Part shown: positions 9,070-17,588 of the stretch, piece by piece
Layout: each line of letters begins with the position of its first letter
Numbering within the stretch: the first letter of the stretch is position 1
Position numbers and translations under genes: made by a program
Notes under the pieces: generated by a model
Database searches by the model: none
Told to the model about the DNA's origin: nothing
The model's input: the letters and a program-made list of their open reading frames with translations, nothing else
Origin: Fischerella sp. PCC 9431
Lineage (GTDB): Bacteria; Cyanobacteriota; Cyanobacteriia; Cyanobacteriales; Nostocaceae
Assembly: GCF_000447295.1 (NCBI RefSeq)
Contig: NZ_KE650771.1
Span: 3,483,964-3,547,963 of the forward strand
DNA: 64,000 bases
Reading direction: 5' to 3'

Positions 9070-9732
9070 TCAATTAACTTCTCGTACTTCACCTAAGCGA
9101 GTAAAGCGAATTTCAATACGTCGCCGTGTTGCTTCTGGTTGACGCACTCCCTTGGGAACAGGTGCAAATTCTCCATTTGGTAATATTAATTGTGCTGCTG
9201 AATAGGCACGAAATTTAATTCCTGACATGCGACCTTTTTGTTTTTGAATTTTTAAGAGTTCTTTGACTACTGCTAAAGAACGCATTAACCCTAAATCAGC
9301 ATTCGATCCTGGTTTTAGCGCGACGACAGCACCTTTGTCACTTGCGAATGCTTCTAAATTATTATCTAGATTACTTGCTATACCATTTCCAATAGATTGC
9401 TCATCAGTATGACCAATAATTTCGACAGTGTCTATCTTATATTTTCTTGTGGTTTTTTCAATACCAGGTACAATTTTATTATTAATATAATTCAGCATAT
9501 CTGGAGGAATTGCCGCGCTACCAGGCTCAAATCTGTAATTTTCGTCTTTGATTAAAAAAATTGGTGGTGTACCTGTTTCTTTATTATTTGATATTTGTGA
9601 AATTGTATATTTAACACTAATTATTAACAGTAATAATAAAAGGATCATGAAAGCATTAGACATTAGGTCTGTAAATGCTTGCCAAATATTGAGGTCTTCA
9701 TGTTCATTCAAATGTCGCGATCGCTTAGACAT
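9070..9732 (-). CDS. MotB/ZorB-like stator protein with OmpA domain
   Basis: This 220-residue protein has a short cytoplasmic N-terminus and one transmembrane helix (about 22-44). Asp22 in WQAFTDLMSNAF lies at the helix entrance, where MotB, ExbD and ZorB carry the proton-carrying aspartate. A periplasmic OmpA-like peptidoglycan-binding domain follows: FEPGSAAIP at 68, IIGHTDE at 105-111, LMRSLAVVKELL at 149, and RRRIEIRF at 203-210. It is the last gene of the VWA-tubulin cluster, 18 bp behind the MotA-like gene, so the pair should assemble as one proton-driven stator. It is distinct from flagellar MotB in size and context, and this lineage has no flagella. ZorB of the Zorya antiphage system is the closest architecture I know of. 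Confidence 0.8.
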   Translation of the reverse strand: MSKRSRHLNEHEDLNIWQAFTDLMSNAFMILLLLLLIISVKYTISQISNNKETGTPPIFLIKDENYRFEPGSAAIPPDMLNYINNKIVPGIEKTTRKYKIDTVEIIGHTDEQSIGNGIASNLDNNLEAFASDKGAVVALKPGSNADLGLMRSLAVVKELLKIQKQKGRMSGIKFRAYSAAQLILPNGEFAPVPKGVRQPEATRRRIEIRFTRLGEVREVN

Positions 9733-9750
9733 AAACTTAAATTTTTTATT

Positions 9751-11397
9751 TTAAATTTGATTCAAGCCATCTAATGTATCTGGTGTTTTTTCTAAAAGCT
9801 TTTCCAAATTTTGCTTCAGTCTGTAAATTTCAAATTTAGTATCGTTGAGATTTTTGATGCATTCTTGTATACTTGTTGTAACTTCTACAGTCTGATTGTT
9901 TACACTTTCTATCAGTCCATTTCCTACTTTTTGATAGACTAAATTATTATCTTTAATTAACTGCACTGTATCTAAAGTTAATGTGTCAATTTTAACATTT
10001 AACTGATTAGCGTATCCTTCTAAATTAGCAATTACGGTTTGAATTTGTTTTTGGTTTGTACCCAGTTGTTGGGATAAATTAGAAATCAAGCGATCGCCTG
10101 TCATCTCTATTGCTGAATTTACTTGCTGAGTATAGGTTTTAACGTTTTCTATGAGTTGTTCCAAACTCTCTGCATCATTAGTAATTCTCTGTTCTAATTT
10201 ATCCAGCTTGTTAACAGCTTTTGAAAAACTAGCTGCTCCTTGTTTCAGTTGGGGAATAATCTCGCTCAGAGATTGCTGATTATTTTGATGCAAGTTTAAA
10301 ACTTTTACAGAAGTTGTATTAATCTCTTTAATTTCTGCGCCGAGATTAATTAATTCTTGACTATAACCCTGAACCTCTTTTACTACCGTAGCTATAGCTG
10401 TTGTTGCTTCGGCTAAAGTAACGGTAGAATCAGAAAATTTTTCCTGTATAGTAGCTAAATCTGCTGTAGCTTCTGATAATTTTGCCGGAAACTGACTTTG
10501 ATCAAAAGTGTCAGCAGCTTGTCTAAATATCTCTGCTTTTTGATTCAATTCTTCAATGGTGAACTTAAATTCATTCGCAGCAGCAGATATGGTTCCAGCA
10601 GATTGTGTAAAACTCTCATAAACTTGTCTAGCTAAATCAGCAACCTCTTTATTACTATCTGCTATTTGCTGTGTTACTTTTCCTAATGATGTTTCTACTG
10701 CTGTGCGAACTGTATTACCAAAATTAGCTAAGAATCTTTCCTGTTGGGACACCATTTTATTCACAATTTTATCAAGACGAGTGTCACCTTGGACTTGAGG
10801 TTGATAAATATTATCTAGATAATCTTCTAAGCAGTTAATTAAGCGGTATTTTAATAAAGTTGTATTTAGAGATAAATTTATGACTGTTAGTAAAGCGCTA
10901 AAACATAAAGCTATCAAGCTACTAACAAAAGCTATACTCATACCTTGGAGTGGTTTCTCTAATTCTGCAACCAAGGTGCTAACATTAGTAGCGTCAGTTT
11001 GATTAATAGTTTGACCAAGCGTATATAAATTAAATGTAATACCTAAAAAAGTGCCAAACAAACCAAAAGCTAGTAGTAAGTTTGGCAAAATTCGACATAA
11101 ATAATCTATTTGTTCGCAAGTAATGAAACGTATTTTTTCTCGACTATAAGCATCTTCAATTAATGCGGTAGTATTGACATGATCTAGGCTTTTACTTGCA
11201 TGTGCAAATCTTCTTTCTAATTCTTCGATAATTTTCGGTTGTTGTCCACGTACCTGTCTATTAATTAATCTTCTAACTCGCTGTTCTAAAAAAATCAGAT
11301 GCTTATAAAGAGTAATTCGTAAAAATATAGCAAATACAGAGGGTAAAATTACTAATATGAAAGATAAAATTATTAGGGGAATGGGTATTGGTGGCAT
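9751..11397 (-). CDS. MotA/TolQ/ZorA-like channel protein with long coiled-coil tail
   Basis: This is a 548-residue membrane protein with helices at about 8-28, 103-125 and 153-178. The second contains GLFGTFLGITF, the glycine-rich signature of MotA/ExbB/TolQ ion channels. After residue 200 there is no further membrane segment but about 345 residues of predicted helix and coiled coil, rich in Q, E, N and T. Three helices plus a long cytoplasmic tail is the layout of ZorA, whose tail projects into the cell; flagellar MotA has no such tail. The OmpA partner starts 18 bp downstream. The role is inferred: a proton-driven stator transmitting force or a signal through its tail, possibly to the tubulin-like protein encoded upstream. 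Confidence 0.78.
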   Translation of the reverse strand: MPPIPIPLIILSFILVILPSVFAIFLRITLYKHLIFLEQRVRRLINRQVRGQQPKIIEELERRFAHASKSLDHVNTTALIEDAYSREKIRFITCEQIDYLCRILPNLLLAFGLFGTFLGITFNLYTLGQTINQTDATNVSTLVAELEKPLQGMSIAFVSSLIALCFSALLTVINLSLNTTLLKYRLINCLEDYLDNIYQPQVQGDTRLDKIVNKMVSQQERFLANFGNTVRTAVETSLGKVTQQIADSNKEVADLARQVYESFTQSAGTISAAANEFKFTIEELNQKAEIFRQAADTFDQSQFPAKLSEATADLATIQEKFSDSTVTLAEATTAIATVVKEVQGYSQELINLGAEIKEINTTSVKVLNLHQNNQQSLSEIIPQLKQGAASFSKAVNKLDKLEQRITNDAESLEQLIENVKTYTQQVNSAIEMTGDRLISNLSQQLGTNQKQIQTVIANLEGYANQLNVKIDTLTLDTVQLIKDNNLVYQKVGNGLIESVNNQTVEVTTSIQECIKNLNDTKFEIYRLKQNLEKLLEKTPDTLDGLNQI

Positions 11398-11617
11398 GAA
11401 ATAACCTTGTTAGCTTGTAAGTAAGACAGTGCAAATAACCAAATGTTTGTAATCGAGTACTAAAATCCTCACTACCAACTTATTTCAATAGTTTTATGTT
11501 GCTCAACATATTTTGATATATAATCACCGACTTACTTAAACATAAAGTTAGTATTGACAGTTCAATAAACTGTATAAATAAAAAACAGGAGAATCAGAGA
11601 TTTTGACAGCTATGAGA

Positions 11618-14600
11618 TTACAATGGATATTTGTTAAATATTCTTTGCCGTTCTCTTTCATACTCTTCTGTTGTTAAAAAATCTTCTTCTAAATCCTGCT
11701 TTAATTTTTCTAATTCGGAACGTCTTTTGGCTCTATTATCATTTAAATCTCCAGATGGCTCAATAACTATTTCACCAGGTATAGCTTTTTGATTTATTGT
11801 ATTTGTAGGCGCAAAACTTCGCTGTGCAGTAGAGTTAAATCGCTCATCCATTTTCCTGCGAAAACGAATAATAATTCCCTCTTTCGCTGTAGGATCGCTG
11901 CTATAGGGTGTTCCTACAACTGTTGCTTTATAAGGGTAATTCGGACTATCTTCTGGTAATTCATCAATTTGTTTGACAAACTCTCGCAACTTCGGTAGGT
12001 ATTCGCTTTCCCAAAGTTCTGGCTGTTTTGCTATCCGAGAGATTTCATTATCCAAACGTTTATGTAACTCTGTACTTATGTCCTTGCGGTTAGAAAGTTC
12101 TTCTAATGCTTGACTCCATTCTGGACTCAAAGAAGCAGTATTATAGATATCACGCAAGCTATCGTAATATTGAAATTCTAATTCATGATTTTCCTGGTTT
12201 TCTTGTAATAAATCAAAAGCAAGAGCAGGATAGAAAACATCTTCTAATTCTTCAATCACTCTGACATCTGGAGGGACAATATCAGGGAAAGAAATTCGAG
12301 AATCATTATGGAGAAAAGAACTAGGAGAATTAAGTTCGCGCAAGTAAGGATTTCTTATGTTTTCCAGATTGCTAATCAACCTCAGAGGAAAACCTGCGTA
12401 CTCATTCACAATTAAAATTTCATCATCAGATTGGGTAGGTTTAAATTTGTCAGCAGTAATTCCCAAATCTTTACCCAATAAGATTTTAAATTGCTGTACT
12501 TCTAACTCATCTATATCTTTAAATCCTATAAGTTGACTACTTTTAGCAGGATCATCACGAAAGTAAGGATCACTTAAATTTAGCCTGAGTAGTGGTTCAG
12601 CTTCTTGCATAATTTGTGCTAAACGAGTTGAACGTGCAGAAATTGAATAATTTTGCATGAATCGCTTGATTACAGAGTTAACGATATTGCTACAGCGAGG
12701 AGCAAATAATTTATCAACATTGACATCGATTTCTTTTTGAAGTTGCAGTGCTACAGCGCGATCGCGATCAATAAAACTTGCTAAACTCTGTCCTTTTCCA
12801 GTTAGATCAGTAATTTCTGCACTTGCTAGTACTAACTGACGACGAAAATCGTCTTTTGGTAACATTGTTTGATAACAAAGTTCAACATCTTCACTATCAA
12901 AGATAGCTTCACCGCTCATCTCATCAAAATTGAGTTGTTTTAAATCTTGTTCTTGTTTCTCATATATGTTATCCAAACTTTCTACTAAGCTATTAAACAC
13001 AGCAAGTAAAGTAATTCTTTCTTGAACGTGTTTTTCTAAATTAGTGACAACTTGCAAAGCTTCCTGAAGAACTGCAAAATCAAAGTTTTGTTTAATTAAA
13101 TCGCCAACTTCTCTTACAACTTTTTTAGCTTCTATTTGAACTTGGCTATTTTTATTACCAATAAATGGAATACTGGGTTTTTGCTCAATATCTTCAATTA
13201 CTTGTTCTGCATTGCGCCATTTTTTCTCTACATCTTCAAGAGTTCTCCATCCATTAAATCTCATCATTTCTTCTTGGATATTCTGGAGATAATTACTCAG
13301 TTCATATTGCAAAATATCTAGCCAATCACGACTACTTTTAATCGAAAAGTTAGGATCACTGGGTGTGAGTAACTGAATAATGAAATCGTCAATATTGGAC
13401 TGTAACTCTTTAGTAATATTTGGAGAAATCTGTAATAACCTTGTCAACCAAATTCCTCTACTACTCTCAGTTTCCCCTGGTTGAATCTTGCGAAATTGTT
13501 CGCGAAATTCCCTTCCCAACTGCTGACGAACACTATCGCGGTCATCTCGATTTTGACAATTAGTAATTAGCTTTTCTAACTTAGTTCTCCATGCCGAGAT
13601 TGCGTTAGTAAAACTTTTGTTAGATTCTTGCACTGACTCTGTAAGTCTAGTAACTATACCATCTTTTTTTGCTAAGTCACTGTGCCAGCGATATTGAAGA
13701 ATAAATCTTTCTAGTAATGTCACAGGATCTGGACTTTGACCCGTACCAGTTAACCAGAATTTTACTAGTTGTAAACTCACACGAGTTAAAGCGATTTGCA
13801 CAATAGTATCACGAGGAAAATAAATTGCTGATAATCCAAAAGTTAAATAACGCTGACCATTCGGACGAGGGTGCTTGTCCCACTGAATTAAATGCTGCAA
13901 AAAATTATCTCGATTTCCTTTAACGATCGGTGCTAATTCCCCAGAAAAATCTAAAGCTATTTTGTGAGCAATGACATTGCACAACTTACCTTGGGTGAGA
14001 ATTTGATATTCACCCCCAGTTTGATGAGAAACTAAATAAGCATAGTCAAAAGCTGGGCGACGTTCTTGAACTAAAACTAGATTTTGAATATCATAACAAG
14101 CTTCAAATTTTGTACTAGGAAGACTATAATAATTCAATTCTTTAAGAGCAGCATAAGTATTGGCACTCATACTAGGAGTATTTCCGTATAATTGTGGGCT
14201 AATTACTAAATAGCCCACAATCTGTACATTTTGATTTACATAAAGATGTCTGAGACTATAAGCAACATCTAAAAACATACCGCTCCCTGTACCACCGCAC
14301 AGAGAACCCACAACAAAAATATTCAGTCCCGGTTCAATTTTTAAACCGGTTTTTAGTAATATTGGGTCATGTCCCCTAGTCCGTCTTTCTGCTGTTTCAA
14401 TTGCTGTAGTGATTTTTTGATAATTATGAAAAAATGCTAACCTTCCTACTGGTCTAATACCTTTAGCACCTTCTTCTACAGCTTTAATATTTCTGATTAA
14501 CTGTTGGGGAAACCACATTCCAATGTGGTCATAGGGACCATGACGAGTGTACTCAGAGCGCCGTTCTAGTCCTTGCACAAACATAGTAACTTCGTTAGTA

Positions 14601-14872
14601 GACATCGTGGCGCTGACTTTTTCTGCTTCTGTAAAGCTAAGATCAACACCATGATAGATACTTCCTGTACGAATACCAGTTACTTGAGTTGCTGCTTTAT
14701 CAGTATCGATGTGAACAAAACTGACAATTGGTAAATTATTTAAATCTCCATATCTATCTACGATTAACCGCCGAATTCGCATTAATACATCACGTCCAGT
14801 ACCACCTAGACCGATACATACTGTTCGGTTAATTCCCCGATACTGAAGTTCATTACCACTGATATTAATCAT
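11618..14872 (-). CDS. Tubulin-like GTPase (Tubulin_2 type), 1084 residues
   Basis: The N-terminal domain carries both glycine signatures of the tubulin/FtsZ superfamily: CIGLGGTGRDVL at 19-30 (first nucleotide loop) and the tubulin signature GGTGSG at 193-198. HIDTD at 54-58 and PVGRLAFF at 141-148 fit the same fold. Beyond about residue 350 the protein is a long helical region, rich in charged residues with coiled-coil stretches, and has no recognised domain. It ends in an acidic-basic tail. At 1084 residues it is far longer than FtsZ or TubZ. It is transcribed after the VWA gene (24-bp gap) and before the stator genes (220-bp gap). GTP binding is well supported; polymerisation is a guess. 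It is not FtsZ, which is encoded separately at about 30.4 kb. Confidence 0.82.
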   Translation of the reverse strand: MINISGNELQYRGINRTVCIGLGGTGRDVLMRIRRLIVDRYGDLNNLPIVSFVHIDTDKAATQVTGIRTGSIYHGVDLSFTEAEKVSATMSTNEVTMFVQGLERRSEYTRHGPYDHIGMWFPQQLIRNIKAVEEGAKGIRPVGRLAFFHNYQKITTAIETAERRTRGHDPILLKTGLKIEPGLNIFVVGSLCGGTGSGMFLDVAYSLRHLYVNQNVQIVGYLVISPQLYGNTPSMSANTYAALKELNYYSLPSTKFEACYDIQNLVLVQERRPAFDYAYLVSHQTGGEYQILTQGKLCNVIAHKIALDFSGELAPIVKGNRDNFLQHLIQWDKHPRPNGQRYLTFGLSAIYFPRDTIVQIALTRVSLQLVKFWLTGTGQSPDPVTLLERFILQYRWHSDLAKKDGIVTRLTESVQESNKSFTNAISAWRTKLEKLITNCQNRDDRDSVRQQLGREFREQFRKIQPGETESSRGIWLTRLLQISPNITKELQSNIDDFIIQLLTPSDPNFSIKSSRDWLDILQYELSNYLQNIQEEMMRFNGWRTLEDVEKKWRNAEQVIEDIEQKPSIPFIGNKNSQVQIEAKKVVREVGDLIKQNFDFAVLQEALQVVTNLEKHVQERITLLAVFNSLVESLDNIYEKQEQDLKQLNFDEMSGEAIFDSEDVELCYQTMLPKDDFRRQLVLASAEITDLTGKGQSLASFIDRDRAVALQLQKEIDVNVDKLFAPRCSNIVNSVIKRFMQNYSISARSTRLAQIMQEAEPLLRLNLSDPYFRDDPAKSSQLIGFKDIDELEVQQFKILLGKDLGITADKFKPTQSDDEILIVNEYAGFPLRLISNLENIRNPYLRELNSPSSFLHNDSRISFPDIVPPDVRVIEELEDVFYPALAFDLLQENQENHELEFQYYDSLRDIYNTASLSPEWSQALEELSNRKDISTELHKRLDNEISRIAKQPELWESEYLPKLREFVKQIDELPEDSPNYPYKATVVGTPYSSDPTAKEGIIIRFRRKMDERFNSTAQRSFAPTNTINQKAIPGEIVIEPSGDLNDNRAKRRSELEKLKQDLEEDFLTTEEYERERQRIFNKYPL

Positions 14873-14896
14873 ATAATTTTTACCTAATATTTCAGG

Positions 14897-16051
14897 CTAT
14901 TTATTGATTTTGATTACTATTTCGTATTCACGGTTACGAGCATCAGGACAATTCATTCGGAATCGAGAATTAGATATCAGAGTGCGTGATTTTATTTCGC
15001 TACCATTCAAATAAATGGGTGCGTCATTCGTCGGTGTGAGATAGAGTTTTTCACCTTTACGTTCTAAATATGCTCTCACTTCTGCTCCTGGACAATCAAT
15101 GGAATCCACGCAGCTAGGATCATATTCACCAATCGCAATGCGTTTATTATTTGGTAATCGACATTTTTGATCTTCTGGTTGTTCTGTGATTTCAAAATCT
15201 ACGATTAATTCCCATTTTTTTTGAAGCTTGTACAATTTCATTATTCCCAAAACAAATCCGGTAAATATTAATAATGAAATTAAGCCAGGTAGCCAAAGTT
15301 GGTTAAATAAATAAGAATTTACTAGACAAGTTTCTCGACCTCCTGGTGCTGGTGTACAAAGTTCTTGTACTGTCGGGGGAATATCTATTATAGTGAGTGT
15401 GTATTCTTTATTATTTTGAGTCTTAATCGAGAGCGATCGCGACTTCAAAGGTAATGTTTGAATCCAGGCTTTTCGTTGTTGACTTTCTGGGGAATTTTCT
15501 ATCCGAAAAGGACTCTCAGCAGGAGTTTCCTTCCAAATATCTGAACTAATACCTGGTTTTGTAAGTAAAGGTGCATCAGTCAGCCAAACCACAGACTGTG
15601 GTTTGATTGGTTGATTTTTCTGTAAACGATTTTGATTGAGTTGTGCTACACCCTGATAAATAGTTAATTCAGCTTGTTGAATATCAGTTCCGTAGTGATT
15701 CGGATCAGATGCAAAAGGAATTTTCTCTAAAACTCGATCAATATTTTCTTTATTTTTATTGAAAATATGTATAGATGTTCCTAATGGATTTACACCTGCT
15801 CCTGTATCCGATATAATTGTGTTTCTGGCAAAGGGAACAATATAAACAGAGTCGCCTGGCTGTAAACTATCTTCGACAATTTGACGTAAACGCGTACGCC
15901 CTTCATCGTTGTATCCGACGCTTTCTGTCAGGTCTATTGCAAATACTACATCCCTTCCTCCATGTCCAGGTATGTTAGGAATAATCTCTAGTAATTCTTT
16001 TTGAAAAGAACTAAGTGATTGCTTGCCTGGAATAACGATCTCGCTTGTCAC
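14897..16051 (-). CDS. VWA domain protein with one membrane helix and an FHA-like tail
   Basis: This is a 384-residue protein. A von Willebrand A domain spans about 33-200 with a near-complete metal site: DLTES at 40-44, GTD at 121-123, and TDAP with Asp160. A single hydrophobic helix at about 252-274 follows. The last 85 residues contain IAIGEYD, KLYLTP, IYLNGSEI and NSRFRMN, which I read as a divergent FHA (forkhead-associated) fold. There is no signal peptide, so the topology is uncertain. The start is GTG at 16051, with an in-frame stop two codons upstream and no clear ribosome site. It heads the tubulin-stator cluster and is a plausible membrane adaptor for it. Confidence 0.75.
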   Translation of the reverse strand: MTSEIVIPGKQSLSSFQKELLEIIPNIPGHGGRDVVFAIDLTESVGYNDEGRTRLRQIVEDSLQPGDSVYIVPFARNTIISDTGAGVNPLGTSIHIFNKNKENIDRVLEKIPFASDPNHYGTDIQQAELTIYQGVAQLNQNRLQKNQPIKPQSVVWLTDAPLLTKPGISSDIWKETPAESPFRIENSPESQQRKAWIQTLPLKSRSLSIKTQNNKEYTLTIIDIPPTVQELCTPAPGGRETCLVNSYLFNQLWLPGLISLLIFTGFVLGIMKLYKLQKKWELIVDFEITEQPEDQKCRLPNNKRIAIGEYDPSCVDSIDCPGAEVRAYLERKGEKLYLTPTNDAPIYLNGSEIKSRTLISNSRFRMNCPDARNREYEIVIKINK

Positions 16052-16295
16052 GAACTAAAGGAGCCTTATGATAAAAAAGTAATATATTAGTTAACTCACG
16101 TATAACATGACACTACTAAAATTATAGCTACTATCAAGTCAAGTTTTGTTAAAATTAGATTTCTTTGCAAAAGATAGTCACTTTTGCGCGCAATTGAGGT
16201 ATCTTTGCAATCTCAAAACAATCAAGTTTTCCAGAACATAAAAAATTGGGTAGAGAAACCTTACCCAAAATGCGATGGTTTGAATTTGATTCAAC

Positions 16296-16538
16296 TCACA
16301 TATAACGATCACGATAATAAGCCAAAATTTGTTCCACTCTTTGCTGACTAGTAGAATCAGAGTCAGGAGAAAGAGAAATCCACAAACCAGCAATTTGGCT
16401 TTGATTGTAATCAAACTGTCGGGAAGATTGGGGAATTAATTCTACTTCTACTCCTTCTACTTGCCGTAGATGAGCCGCTATCTCACGATAAACTGCTAGA
16501 GGTAAATCTGTAAATTCTACCTTTTCTTTTGTCTTCAT
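16296..16538 (-). CDS. Small conserved hypothetical protein, 80 residues
   Basis: This is an 80-residue soluble protein with the order helix (LAVYREIAAHLRQ), strand (VEVELIPQ), strand (IAGLWISLS), helix (RVEQILAYYRDRY). The regular alternation and good codon use argue for a real gene. I do not recognise its family beyond cyanobacterial small proteins of unknown function. It is 244 bp upstream of the VWA gene on the same strand and could be co-transcribed, but the gap does not prove it. The overlapping frame at 16178-16414 is a shadow. Confidence 0.7.
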   Translation of the reverse strand: MKTKEKVEFTDLPLAVYREIAAHLRQVEGVEVELIPQSSRQFDYNQSQIAGLWISLSPDSDSTSQQRVEQILAYYRDRYM

Positions 16539-16599
16539 GTTTCTTTAACTAGTTGCGACACAAGCCCCACACTCTACTTTATCGTGTCAAATAGGTAGT

Positions 16600-17484
16600 T
16601 CACGAAGATCCAATATCAACTGGACTAGAGGCTGGTGATGCAGTTGAAACAGGATTACCAGTAGTGGCTGTTGTCGCCGTTGGTGGACTGCTAGCAGGCG
16701 CTTCACCAACCATTCTGGCAACTTCAATACCATATTGTTCGAGAATTATGATTGGTTCTGAACCTTCGTTCATTTCAATACGTTTGATTAAGACTCCGTT
16801 TGCTAGTCGTTGTCCTGCCTGTACATAACGGCTGGTTGGCTCATTTGGTACTTTGATAATAGCTTGGGGTTGATTACCAACCATAACTACACCACTCACA
16901 AAAACAGCCTTGGCTAAATCTGGTTGTGGCGCTGGTGGTAATACAGATGCTAAACGTTGCTCAGGAACAACTGGGGGTATGACTTTAGGTAAGACAGCAG
17001 TTAGTTTTGGCAGATTTTTGCTTGAAACTGCTTTGTTGAGATTATTTTTTGATTTATTTAATTTGGCACCTAACACTACACTGCTTTTTTGTGGTGTTCG
17101 TGCCGCTGTTAATTTGCCTTTAGTGTTGGTAATTGGTAGAGGCAGTAATCTGGGGACAGGCCGCATTCCCATAGTAGAATTCGCTATTCCTAGCGGAGAT
17201 TGTCCAACAATTTGAGCAAACGGGTCATTACGTCCTTGCGAGACAATATCTATCCGTTGTTTCGCATTTGTGGGTGGAATCAAGCCAGCAGAAGCAGAAG
17301 TGAGTGAAGTTGCTTTAGCAGGCACTACAGGGTTATTAAATGATTGTGCCGATGGTTTTTGGGTCTTTACTGGTGTATTAGGCGGTGTTGTTGGATTACT
17401 AGATTGTTGTTCACCTTCAGAAGCACAAGAGGCGATCGCTAAAATAGAAATGGCTGCAACTAATATTTTTAAATTTATACCCAT
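16600..17484 (-). CDS. Lipoprotein with C-terminal PilP-like domain
   Basis: This 294-residue exported protein has a lipobox LAIASC with Cys20 as the lipidation site. A low-complexity linker rich in Pro, Thr, Ser and Asn follows. A QGRNDPFAQI motif at about 84-93 resembles the GRxDPF motif at the start of PilP-type proteins of type IV pili. The domain at about 195-270 (VSGVVMVGNQPQAII, YVQAGQRLANGVLIKRI, ILEQYGIEVARMV) has the strand-turn pattern of PilP/GspC homology regions. It lies just downstream of sigF on the same strand, and SigF is linked to pilus and motility genes in cyanobacteria. The pilus role is inference. Confidence 0.65.
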   Translation of the reverse strand: MGINLKILVAAISILAIASCASEGEQQSSNPTTPPNTPVKTQKPSAQSFNNPVVPAKATSLTSASAGLIPPTNAKQRIDIVSQGRNDPFAQIVGQSPLGIANSTMGMRPVPRLLPLPITNTKGKLTAARTPQKSSVVLGAKLNKSKNNLNKAVSSKNLPKLTAVLPKVIPPVVPEQRLASVLPPAPQPDLAKAVFVSGVVMVGNQPQAIIKVPNEPTSRYVQAGQRLANGVLIKRIEMNEGSEPIIILEQYGIEVARMVGEAPASSPPTATTATTGNPVSTASPASSPVDIGSS

Positions 17485-17588
17485 CAGCCCCTCTCTTTCA
17501 CCATAAAATTAGTATGTATCAAATTCAACATGCTTGTATATCAAAAGTAGTGTTAAATCTGATACCGTTATAACTCAACTTTTGGTAT

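Noticed and set aside
11450-11482. Partial hairpin-like sequence between the stator and tubulin-like genes
   Set aside because: Only one arm resembles family A (AGTACTAAAATCCTCACTAC); no paired arm, so it was not counted as a copy.
11618-14872. Tubulin-like gene considered as a second ftsZ
   Set aside because: Length 1084, lack of the FtsZ C-terminal peptide and T7 loop sequence, and the VWA/stator context set it apart from FtsZ at 30.4 kb.
16178-16414. 78-codon minus-strand frame overlapping the 80-residue gene
   Set aside because: It overlaps a better-supported frame on the same strand and is hydrophobic without conserved motifs.
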